Source of the DNA: Datisca glomerata
Lineage: Eukaryota > Streptophyta > Magnoliopsida > Cucurbitales > Datiscaceae
DNA length: 64,000 nt
Direction of reading: 5' to 3'
NCBI GenBank assembly: GCA_003255025.1
Contig: QANY01008042.1
Span: 2,096,077-2,160,076, forward strand
Under the pieces are notes generated by a model. It did no database searches. It saw only the letters and a list, made by a program, of their open reading frames with translations, and was not told the origin of the DNA. This document shows positions 54,411-64,000 of this stretch, one piece after another (within the stretch, counting starts at the first letter, position 1; the number at the start of each line of letters is the position of its first letter). The position numbers and the translations under genes are program-made.

Positions 54411-54813
54411 TGGTGAGGGTTATGACATCATCCACCATGAATGAACAACAGATTAAAAAGTCAATGTTTTGCCAACGTGGCAAAATGAAAGTAGGATGAG
54501 AAAGAGTGGGCGTGGACATGGATGATGTCAATAAAAAGATGATGCAATGGTCATAGGAGAATCGAATTTGAGCAGCAGTTACTCATTTCCCACGATTCTA
54601 TCAAACGGTTACAATTAATATTAAATATTCATTAAGTCCATGATAATGGTGGTAAACGGCCATTATCACCACAAATATTCATTATATCCAATAAAATGAG
54701 AGAAAAACGATCATGGAGAGAAAGACCTATAAATACCTCTATATGTATCAAACAGTTTCAATTCGAACTCAATACAAAAGAGCTTTCGATTACATTTTCT
54801 TCAATATTATTTC
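54411..54813 (+). mobile_element. Gypsy 3' LTR, left part
   Basis: Similar to 5' LTR 48011-48343 with about 90% identity in the clear part (from GATGAGAAAGAGTGGGC onward). It starts near TGGTGAGGG. It breaks at 54813 where solo LTR C begins and resumes at 56666. Confidence 0.78.
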
Positions 54814-56665
54814 TGTTGAAAACGTGGCACTCATGCAGCGGAAGAGTTGGGCTTTTAAAATTTTATTAAAAAATGAATATTTTTTATAAAAGAAAATTTA
54901 AACGACGCAACGGTTTCCAAGATAAAAACTTTTATCGAAAAACTCTTTTCAATCAGAATTCATTATATATTTATATATTAAATCTAAGACATACATAGAT
55001 ATGAATCATATACCTCTTGTAGTCTATAACAAGTATCTTCGTAAATCAATGATCATACGTTCCCATGAACAACAGACTTTGAGATCCATACTAAGATCTT
55101 CTAAGCCAATCCTCAAACACACTAGGACGTGTGTGGACATAGAATAATTCAAAGAAACTTTTTTTGTCTCTGAATGTACTCAACACATGAGATCTAGAGA
55201 TTTACTAAGAATAATTAATTTAGTGAGACAATCCTCTGAGAGAATATGATGATAACTCTTTCACAATTTTTTTATTAACTTTTAATCACAAAGAAAGTTC
55301 ACCATAATAGCAATTGTATTCTCAAAACTAACCTCACCCTGAGACCATTAGAATAATATCTATATATATTTTCTAGACTTGTCATATTTTTATGGATATA
55401 CAAAAAATAACATTTAGTCACCAAATTGCCAACACAGCGGGACCCACTATAATTTGTGCCGTGAACTAACACAGTGCCTCATGGCTCTGTGTGCCACGAC
55501 ACTACTATAGTGTCGTGTGACACTATAGTATTGCATGCCCACTACTCTAGTGCCACATGACACTACAATAGTTCATGCCAGTCTCCGATTCCTAATTTTT
55601 GATTGACACATGATGAATTAAATATTTATTTTAGTTAGATAAATATCCATATATCAGTTAATTCAAAATTAACTTATTTGATTATCCTTATCAACTAGCT
55701 TATTTGTTAGTTCATAAATAACAGATTTAGTTGATCAGATTTTGAATTATTATCTAATAATAATCTTATTTATTAATTTCATTATTACTCTATTATAAAT
55801 ATGGAATTACGCTCTTAGAGATTATATAATATATTTACAGAATATCCTCGTGTAGTCCATTGATATAATCATTTCACGTATTTCTGTCTTCCAATTAATG
55901 ATTTGTAAATTAGAGCTGATCTAAATTATCATTTTACCATTCTAATTACCTTTTGATCCTTAAGTTTCACTAAATCACTAGTGAATGCCTAATTTATAAT
56001 TATATTATAAATTTGAGCTCAATAATAATTTAATTCCAGAATCAATACTTAAGGGAACCAATATACGATCTGTTATGAAAGCTTGGATTCCTAATCTTGT
56101 AAGATCATGTTCTCAGCCATCCACATCACTGAATCTCCAAAATAAAGTCACTAGTTTACTTTACAAACAAACCTCAATGAGTGAATTAAAAGATCTAGTA
56201 GACATGTATATGATTTCATGATTACTCAAGATTCAGACTGATCTACATATGATCATCAAATTGATGTGTATTAAATCTTTATGATAAATTGTAAGTTAAT
56301 AAATATAATAATTCACATCGGTCCTGTCATATATAATTTTATTGTATAAGGTACATTCACTAAAATGTCTATCACATTAATGATCTGGATCTAGATCACA
56401 TGCATTCATAATGCTTAGTGAACCGTACTAGCAACCATTCATTAAAGATTTCATATTTTAATATGTTGCTGACAATTTTATTCATTATCTATGATAGTAA
56501 TCCGTTCACACTAATACAGGATTATAGTTTCATTAATGAATATAGAATCTTCAGATATTTATATAAATTATTCAACAATAATTTAAAAGAACAATTATAA
56601 GAAGCATGTAATTTCATTTATATTAAAATGTCAATACACATGTTTTGAGGGCGTTACCCCCAACA
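54814..56665 (-). mobile_element. Solo LTR of family A, copy C, inside Gypsy 3' LTR (1852 bp)
   Basis: Ends TGTTGAAAACG ... GTTACCCCCAACA as in LTR A. Flanks are ATTTC (54809-54813) and CTTCC (56666-56670), a decayed 5-bp duplication. The uninterrupted 5' LTR (CGATATTCTTTTATCTCTC at about 48343) shows the target before insertion. Many blocks match LTR A, for example CTCAACACATGAGAT, TCACATGCATTCATAATGCT and GTCAATACACATG. It postdates the Gypsy insertion. Confidence 0.9.
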
Positions 56666-56734
56666 CTTCCATCTCTCAATTTTCTTATTCGTATTCTATT
56701 TTTCGAATACCATGATGGGAAAAATTCCCTTACA
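56666..56734 (+). mobile_element. Gypsy 3' LTR, right part
   Basis: CATCTCTCAATTTTCTTATT onward matches 48357-48420 and ends ATTCCCTTACA; ATATA follows as target duplication. Confidence 0.85.
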
Positions 56735-56739
56735 ATATA

Positions 56740-57660
56740 TATGCAGAAATATAGTTTTGATTTCGCAATGAAAATTAGTTGATTGAATGAATGGATTCGA
56801 TACGTCTGATGAATAGAACTTGATTATATATTCTAACTAATATTCATTTTTGCCTATATATCATATTAGATATTAGATCACTTCATAACTCATATTAGTC
56901 GTCTACATTTTAGAAACAGGTTAATATCTTAATGCACACGTACTTTGACATAAAATCAATTTACCCTCTAAATTTTAACATATTTTCTACTGTTACCTAA
57001 TCTTTCTTTATCCATCAAATAACCTCCGTGACCACCAAATCTTAATTAACTCTGCACATGTATGGCACATGCCGATTTATCTTCCAACTTTGTCATTGTC
57101 TTCAACCTTATAATGAAACATACACCCATGTACTTTCCTCCCAAATTGGCTACAATTTCTTCTCCGCCTTTAATGATATGTCAAAAAATGGTTTAGCAAT
57201 ATAAGATTCAGCAAGCCACAGTTTCGACTCCTTTAGTTTTAACAGTGATTCAGTTTCATCTCCTTAAATTTTAGTTTTTTTTGTATTTTTTCTAATCGAT
57301 TCTTTCATGAATCATCTTATTTATTACCCATTCATGAATGAGTTGGGCAATTCTTTCTAACTGATTTTTTTAGAGTTTATTATTGTCCTATTAATCAAGC
57401 ATTGCTTCAATTTCTAGAAGGTCACGAAGGTTTTGTTTTTCCAGTTTAAGAGCTCCATTAAGAACATCTACAAACATGAAAGGTCGAGCAAAAGATTCTT
57501 TGGTTCTGTTCGATGGTAGAGGAATGATTCGATTGCACTAAAATTGAATGATTATGATGGACCAGTAAAAACATGGAAATTATGAAGGTAGAAGAGGAAG
57601 TCAAACAATTGAGGCCTTGTTTGGCTCAGCTAAAAACATGGGAACTATGCAATCTTATTT
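56740..57660. other. AT-rich spacer
   Basis: No gene recognised. 57612-57660 contains a GAGGCCTTGTTTGGCTCAGC copy of the end of the adjacent MITE, perhaps a second truncated terminus. Confidence 0.5.
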
Positions 57661-57929
57661 AGGCCTTGTTTAGCCCAGCTTATCAGCTGCAACTTATGAC
57701 TTATAACTTAAATAAGTAAATAACTTATTTTTAAGAAGAAGTTTGACACAATTTATTGAAATAAACTAGCAGCTTATTTAAGCTAAAAAGCTAATAAGTT
57801 TTAAACTAAACTAATCTAGTTTTTTAGCTTAAAATTCTTTTGATTTTTTCACATCTAAAAACTACCCTCGACTTTTTTAAAAACTAGACAAATCTACATC
57901 TCTTCTTCAAGACAAATTTATGCAATGAG

Positions 57930-58850
57930 TAGGGGTGTGCAGGTAACCGATGAACTGAAATAGTCGAACTGAACCGACTCGGTTCAATCAATTTCTTTAG
58001 TTCTAGTGGTTCAGTTATCAATATGAAAAGAACTAGACGAGTTTATCGTTATTTGTGATAATCCAACAGCTCAAAATGTTGAGGTGTACCAATGCCATAG
58101 TATCATAGCATAATTTTGTAGAAGACTTGAAAATTAATGTAGTACATGAAAATTGAAATGAACATCAAATTTAGCAAAAGGCAATTTTAATTAGTCATCG
58201 GCAAATTTAATTTGTAATCAAAGAACTTGTTTGAATTCCCCAATTCCATAAGCTTCGTTGCTTCTTCAATATTATTATCTTTAACAAAACCATTAATCAC
58301 GCGCTTCACCTCAGCTGCAACAATCAGCAACCGACGATCAATACTCTTTGTGCACAACTCAACCGCCAAATCAAACTAACCCTTCTTCAAAGAAGAGGAA
58401 GAAACGTTGAATAGGTAAATCGACCGGGCTAACATTCATTCTGTTTCAGTTCATTATACCATCTCTTAGCTTTCTCCAAGTTCCATCAATGGAGAACCAG
58501 TTGATCATAGAATTGTAGCTATAAACACCAAGGCTGATTCCTTTGTTCTTCATTTCATCAATCAAACCAATTCCTTCTGCCATCTTTTTATCAACAACCA
58601 TCCCTCGCAACCTTGAATAGTAACTTATAATATCAGAACTGACCTGGCTCAATCGATTTATGTAGCTTTGTTAAGAAAATATAAAAAAAAAATCTGTTCA
58701 TTGCTGAACCGATTAAATTAACGGAACTGAATCAATTATATAGGTTCAGTTTGGTTATTTTTATTTGACAGATTCAGTTCGGATCAGGATATTAGGTAAC
58801 TGATCGATGAGGTTTGATTATTTGACGGAACGATTCTCGTTGAGATTAAC
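57930..58850. mobile_element. hAT-like MITE with captured PPR gene piece
   Basis: Left end TAGGGGTGTGCAGGTAACCG with following GAACTGAACCGACTCGGTT is that of the hAT-like family. 58700-58800 again has family words (GAACCGATTAAATTAACGG, GGTTCAGTTTGGTTA). The right inverted repeat is not found, so the right boundary is approximate. The interior (58187-58660) is a PPR gene fragment. Confidence 0.6.
58187..58660 (-). pseudogene. PPR protein gene fragment inside MITE
   Basis: Minus strand: QVSSDIISYYSRLRGMVVDK, KMAEGIGLIDEMKNKGISLG and VYSYNSMINWFSIDGTWRKL, a typical 35-residue pentatricopeptide repeat pattern. After two stops comes FDLAVELCTKSIDRRLLIVA, VKRVINGFVKDNNIEEATKL and SNKFFDYKLNLPMTN with a terminal stop, like the C-terminus of an organellar PPR protein. 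It is about 150 codons of a normally much longer intronless gene. Stops and a shifted frame disable it. The flanking hAT-like sequence on both sides shows it was carried in by the transposon. Confidence 0.75.
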
Positions 58851-59139
58851 AATTAAAAAAATTTATATTAAATAAATGAGTAAAATGTAAACTATATCAT
58901 TAAGATGAATATTAAAGTAATTTCAATTAAAATAATTTAATTATTAACTTGTTCACCAAATATCAATTTAAAATAAGTTATAACTTAATGTTAATTATAA
59001 TAAGCTGATTCAAACACATTTTAACTTATAAATTAAAGTTAAACTTAAATAAGTTATAACTTAAAAGTTTAACCTATAAGGTTAAGTGGAGTCAAACGGG
59101 CCTTCAGACTCACAAGACCTTGCGTGTCTTGGTCTATTA

Positions 59140-59530
59140 CAATTACCACACTTTTCTCTCCTCGCCTTTTACAATGTTGCACCTATGCCATGCTTGTGGT
59201 ATCACCACCTTAAAAGTTTCTAGTAAGCATTCTTGTTTATCTGATATGAACATGGGGAACATATCAACGCCAATCTTTCCCAAGAACACATCCATAAACC
59301 ACTTCCAAGTCTCCTTTGTTTCAGACTTCACAACAACATAACAGATTGAATACATATTTCATTGTCATATATCCAACAGTATCTGACAATACAACCCCAA
59401 AAATCCCCCTAAGATGGCAACCATTCAAATAAATTAATGACCTACATCCAGTTATAAAACTTTGTTTACATGAAAACAAGCAACAAAATATAGGCGATAT
59501 ATTGAGAATAATAGTGGCCATGTGAACGAG
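59140..59530 (-). pseudogene. MULE transposase fragment (DDE region)
   Basis: Minus strand: LFSCKQSFITGCRSLIYLNG, CHLRGIFG, then after a frameshift MYSICYVVVKSETKETWKWF, MDVFLGKIGVDMFPMFISDK and LLETFKVVIPQAWHRC. This is the catalytic region of mudrA. The first acidic residue of the DDE triad, usually in LDGCHLKG, is Asn here; the second is in ISDK. Nothing of the N- or C-terminus is adjacent. Confidence 0.8.
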
Positions 59531-62331
59531 AAATGATCATAAACAGTGTGGAAACTGATTTTTTAGTACAATGGGATTATTTGATGGATGAAGAAAATTT
59601 ATGGACCGATAGGAAAAAAGATTAAAATATAGGGGGCAAAGTAATTTTGGGTCTAAATACAAGGGGTGAGGGATTTATAACCAATAGGGGTATATTACAA
59701 ATAATGGTGGTCACGTGCCCGACACGTGCCTATTTAGACGGCGTTTACACCGATTTTTCGGGTTAAGAGTAATGGATAGAGAAAGTTTAGGGATGAGTAG
59801 GGAAGAGATTCAAATTTATGAGAGTAAAGTGATTTTGGGTCAAAGTGCATGAGAGTTCAATGATATTTATACTTTAAAACCATATAATCATGTGTAATGC
59901 ACGGATATTTAACTATATCTTCGTATATACTTTCACGTTCTACCCAGAAACAAAAAACACTTAAGATATACTCTGTAAGTGTGAAGTTTTTTCGTATTTA
60001 TGGTGCCTTAGAAGTCTTGCAAGATGCTAGTTATGAGGATGGCTGTTTCGTTTATATGTTGTGGTTTAATTATGAGTTTTTATTATAATGCATGAAATAC
60101 TTAAAAAAATTTGAAACATGTATGATTAAATTTATTAGTGAGGCTTACGAAAAATGACAAAAAATTCTCGATGGTCCGTAAAATTTGACTGAATCGGCCA
60201 ATTATTTTATGGTCCGGTCGGTTCAGTATATATGCACGTATCTGATCGATTCAGTCATCATTATGACAAGACCATGAACTTTAATTTGGTCCAATTTTTA
60301 TGCTAAAAAATGTACGGAACTGACCAACGCACCTCTAGCTTGGAAGTACTTTTACACTACAATGACTAATTGTAAATTATAATAAATATAATAATAACAA
60401 TTTATTATTACTATTATTATTATGATTATTATTAGAACTTTATTCACTATCTTAAAAAAAACTCTTGTCAAGTTAAATAGAAATGCATTCTTTTAACAAA
60501 CTGCCTAATAAAAAGATTAAAAAAGTGACAATTAGATTAAAAAAGTGATAATTAGATATCTAGTGATATCATAGGACCTAATTAAAATTTGGTCAAAGAT
60601 TTTATAACGTTAAAGTTTTGTCAAATTCTTAAAATATTCAAACCTAATCTACCGTAAATAACCCTTATAAATATACTATATCCATAAATATACATTTTTC
60701 ATACTAAATTCTAAAAAAATAGATTCCCATAATTTTTTTCTCTTTTTAATTTAAATTTACTATAAAGAATTATCTCTCCTAAACTTAAAAAATTAAAAAA
60801 GAATAAAACACTCTCTTTAACCTAAAAGGGAATTATCTCTCACAAAAAATAAAAAAAATAAAAATTCAAAAGCCATCTTCTCATTAAATGAAGTATACCC
60901 TATTACACACAAAATATAATAATCAAATCCTATCAGATGTCAACTAAAACATCAAGAAGCAGTGTAATAAGATGACGGCACAACCAAAGAAGGTGACTAA
61001 CATCTACAAGGACACAACGCCAGAGACAATATTTACAGTCTGCTTATGTAGATGAGCATTACTCTTTGATATTTACATATCAATATTTAAAGTTTTTGTT
61101 TGGATACAAATATTTACAATCAATGAGATCTCTACCGATATACATGTACCGCATTTCATATCTATTCAAGTTTACTAATTATTTATAGACATTAAATAAT
61201 TTACAATAACAATATTTCCATTTATTATTTAATGATTATTATTAAAGCAAAGATATAAATAGTTCCGATCAATAATTTACTTTCAATACAAATTGATATA
61301 TCGTAACATTAACATTGTTATTTATTTACTTTGGTATATCAATTTTAATATTTGACTTTTAATATGCAGGTGAATGATAAATGATAAGATAAGAAATAAC
61401 TTAACAAATAAAAACATACCAACCTTCCCAAAGACGTGAGAAATGAATAATCAAGAAGTGGGAAATCAATTGTCATTAACATGAGTTTATTTTTGTGTGA
61501 CAGTGTGTATTTACAAGGATTATAGTACTGCGTTTTAGTATGAGAATTTTATCTTTGCGTAACTATATATTAACATGTACATCATTTATTAACAACACAT
61601 ATCATCGATGTCGAGATATATTTATACATTGATTATAATTTATTGAATGATGTAAACTTTTTATCTGGATTAGTATCTAATGACATATATATTATACATT
61701 TTTTATTAACATGATATATTTTCCATGTCAATATCTCTTAACATTTAAAATGAGAACACATGCATGAAAAATAAAATCAAGAAAAGCTTTCATTGAAGTT
61801 TTTCATACCATAAAATTGAAAATATAGTTAGATAAACAAAAATAATAAAAATTACCTTTGTTAAATAATATAATAATTACATATGAGAACCGAAATTGTA
61901 ATTTTTGATTGAGAAACAATAAAAAATTGAAGCACATTTGAATTATGATCTAATTTATTTTATAATGTGTACTATTAAGAAAAATTATTCTATATAAGTG
62001 GTCATAATTTCTAAATAGGAGATCTCAAATATGCAAATACACAAAAAAAATTACATAAAAACCAAATCCGTTTATACATTCCTTAAATTAAGGAATCTAT
62101 AATCATTAGGAATATTTTATAAATTAAAAAAGAAGAGAATATGAAAAACGTTTTAAGGAATCCATAATCAATAGGAATATTTTATGAATTGCAATAAGAA
62201 AAAATGAAACCCCCAAGTTGTTTAAATTAAACTCAAGGGTATACAAGTCTAATTAATGACCATTTTAAGTAATAAATGAATAAATTTGATAGAAATATAA
62301 ACAAGTAGAAACTTTGACAAAAATTTAATAG
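59531..62331. other. AT-rich spacer with MITE remnant
   Basis: No gene recognised. 60165-60337 holds words of the hAT-like family (GGTCCGGTCGGTTCAG, CGATTCAGTCATC) ending CGCACCTCTA, a degenerate right terminus. A CACGTG-like GTCACGTGCCCGACACGTGC lies at 59710. 60365-60440 is low-complexity ATTATT sequence. Confidence 0.5.
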
Positions 62332-62882
62332 TAGGGGTGTGCAGATTATGTTTTTCGAACCGAGCGAATCGATTTGATCGGTTCTTTTAATATACCAATT
62401 GTAATCAGTTCGGTTATTTTAATAACCGTATTTTTGGTTCGGTTGTTTTAATAACCGCATTTTCGATTCGGTTATTTTTCTCAATAACTTTGTTCGATTC
62501 GATTACAACCGTTTTTTAATATATATCTTATATTACTAATTATTGTTATTGAGTTGAATATTTAGATTTAGTAATATTAAAAATGAATGGAGATTAGTGT
62601 ATGGAGTAACGGAAACTATATTTGATTATTGATCTATTGATGTTTTCAGTTTAAAATTCTTATTGTTTTAAGAAATTTTACAGGTGCAGCTGAACCGGTT
62701 ACTAGTAACTAAACCGAACCAATTACTTTGGTTATATTCGGTTCGGTTTGGATGGTTATATTCGGTTCGGTTTGGATGGTTACACCGGTTTGGTTTTGTT
62801 TGATTATATAGGTAACTGATAAATTCGGTTTGATTATAAAAACGCCTTATTAACCGGTCGAACTGAACTGTACACACCCCTA
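62332..62882. mobile_element. hAT-like MITE, intact, 551 bp
   Basis: Ends TAGGGGTGTGCA ... TGTACACACCCCTA. Flanks TTTAATAG (62324-62331) and TTTAGTAG (62883-62890) are a 7/8 target duplication of 8 bp. Interior is rich in GGTTCGGTT/AACCGAACC. It is the best reference copy in the window for the family also at 19740-21177, 48743-49775 and 57930-58850. A short internal repeat, GGTTATATTCGGTTCGGTTT, occurs twice at about 62732-62775. Confidence 0.88.
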
Positions 62883-62890
62883 TTTAGTAG

Positions 62891-64000
62891 AGGTTCTTAA
62901 AATTGTCATTTAATGTAATTTCTGTAAAAAAAGTAAGACTTGGAAATGCAATAGACGTTATTACAGCTAGCTGGAACTTAATTCAGCGCCTTGAAGTCTG
63001 AAGTTGGAAAATTCTCTAAAAATTAGAGCTTGATCAAAATATAGTAGAAATAATTTTAGATTGACTAAATTTTGATTAAGTTTTAAGTGATAGAATGACA
63101 TGTTATTTGGTGTGAAAATATCAACTTATAAATAATTGACACTTCATTTAATCATTTAAAATTTGATCAATTACTTAATCGGTATAGAATTACTCTTTTT
63201 TATTAAATTTATATTTAACTTAAAAATAAATTAACTAACTTGAACTCATTTCTTAGAGTAATAAGTGAGGAGACTCAAACTAGTAGATCAATTTCACTTA
63301 TTAAAAAAATCAGGGGCTGCTGTTGTCAACAACTAATCTTGAAAATCATACTTAGATATATAAATTAGTGAATTTTATCTGTTGATTGAACTCTAATTTA
63401 TTATTAAATTGAAATAATAATTATTAATGTACAAGTTGAAAATTATGTGGGACAAATTAAGAAGTCTTCGTATTCATTGCTACAAAGATTTCCTTGAGAT
63501 CTGCATACCATATTAATAATAATATTGTACATTTTGCTTAAGTCCAATTCTCCACCCCCACTTTTTTTTAAGCTTATTGAATTGTCCCTTCACTAATTTT
63601 AATTTAGCTTTTTGCAATTTCTCTTATCTATATTAGAAATCTGGCTAACATCTAGTGTGGATCATTATTTCATACTGGTATGATGTAACATCGTTATAAG
63701 AGAATTTATTTTTATATATCTATTTATCATTTATATTTAAAACATGAAAATAGTTATACAATATGATCTGTATCATACAAAGGATTCAAATGATCTTTAT
63801 TGTAGACCTCACATTAGATGATACCGGTATTTGAATGAGAGAGAAAAAAATTAAATATAATATTTGTTTAGTCTGATCTGAATTAACAAAAAAATAAAAA
63901 ATTACCCGACAACCTTAATTATAAAAAATAATTTATCTCCTATCAAGATAACAAAAAAATCGGATCCATTATCCACAAACCAATCCACGAGAGCCACAAA
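62891..64000. other. AT-rich spacer to window end
   Basis: No gene, transposon end or conserved motif recognised. Confidence 0.5.

Larger units (their letters stand above)
47977..56734 (+). mobile_element. Gypsy (Tat/Athila-like) retrotransposon, bounded, non-autonomous
   Basis: LTRs start TGTAAGGG and end CCCTTACA, and ATATA flanks both outer ends. Order inside: 5' LTR, gag, zinc knuckle, protease, start of RT, non-coding, 3' LTR. The RT core, RNase H and integrase are not found between 53494 and 54410, so the element could not move by itself. Three insertions interrupt it: a hAT-like element (48743-49775), a probable foreign LTR (about 50058-51735) and a solo Copia LTR (54814-56665). Confidence 0.82.
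57661..59104. mobile_element. MITE with AGGCC..GTTT ends, carrying a nested MITE
   Basis: Left AGGCCTTGTTTAGC and right end (reverse complement AAGGCCCGTTTGACTCC) are imperfect inverted repeats. Both subterminal regions are full of AACTTATAAGTT-type words (57690-57830 and 58960-59085). The middle (57930 to about 58850) is a foreign hAT-like element. No target duplication could be recognised, so the superfamily is left open. Confidence 0.6.

Noticed and set aside
1..64000. tRNA, rRNA or snRNA genes
   Set aside because: No B-box context (GGTTCGAATCC with paired arms) or rRNA core motif was seen; GGTTCG words belong to hAT-like MITE subterminal repeats.

Overview
This is AT-rich, repeat-dominated plant nuclear DNA. 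The evidence for a eudicot is split genes with GT-AG introns, a complete ANT1-type amino-acid transporter that closely resembles the Arabidopsis family, several lineages of plant LTR retrotransposon, Mutator-like (MULE) transposases, Ulp1/DUF1985 genes of the Kaonashi type, and hAT-like and PIF/Harbinger-like MITEs. The species cannot be named from the sequence. One ambiguous base (28890) marks a draft assembly. No tRNA, rRNA, organellar or bacterial segment was recognised.

Layout. 1-8 kb is a retrotransposon nest: a decayed minus-strand Copia element runs off the left edge, with its 2.25-kb 5' LTR at 3554-5804. That LTR sits in the protease region of a minus-strand Gypsy fragment. An inverted, 3'-truncated LTR of the same family follows at 6568. 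8-13 kb is AT-rich spacer with a 628-bp MITE that has a 9-bp target duplication. 13.3-15.6 kb holds the best gene, ANT1 (minus, three exons, about 423 aa). 16.4-17.9 kb is a Harbinger-like element. 19.5-21.2 kb is a 531-bp triplication that starts outside a hAT-like MITE and ends inside it. 23.5-24.9 kb is a truncated DUF1985 MULE. 26.2-27.1 kb holds the second likely gene, a SAM-domain protein (minus). Its upstream region (28.5-28.75 kb) is duplicated at 33.9-34.1 kb, directly in front of a decayed MULE transposase. Between them (29.9-32.3 kb) lie exon-like fragments of unrelated host genes: an FtsZ-like/ARC3-type exon and a UAP56 DEAD-box exon. 34.34-35.58 kb is a solo LTR with a perfect 5-bp target duplication.

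36.1-46.5 kb contains two Kaonashi-type MULEs in opposite orientation. Each has a DUF1985-Ulp1 gene convergent with a mudrA transposase gene. Their introns and intergenic spacers are filled with tandem arrays of a short nested-palindrome motif built on GTGTAGnCTACAC. 47.98-56.73 kb is one bounded Gypsy retrotransposon (TIR TGTAAGGG, target duplication ATATA) that keeps gag and protease but lacks recognisable RT core and integrase. It is interrupted by a hAT-like element, a probable LTR, and a solo Copia LTR inside its own 3' LTR. 57.6-59.5 kb holds a MITE carrying a second MITE with a PPR gene fragment, then a MULE transposase fragment. The remainder is AT-rich spacer with one intact 551-bp hAT-like MITE at 62.3 kb.

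Only ANT1 and the SAM-domain gene look like functional host genes. Almost everything else is transposon, or host sequence moved by transposons. The points most worth following up are the palindromic arrays tied to the Ulp1 MULEs, the host-promoter copy in front of mudrA, and the captured ARC3, UAP56 and PPR fragments.
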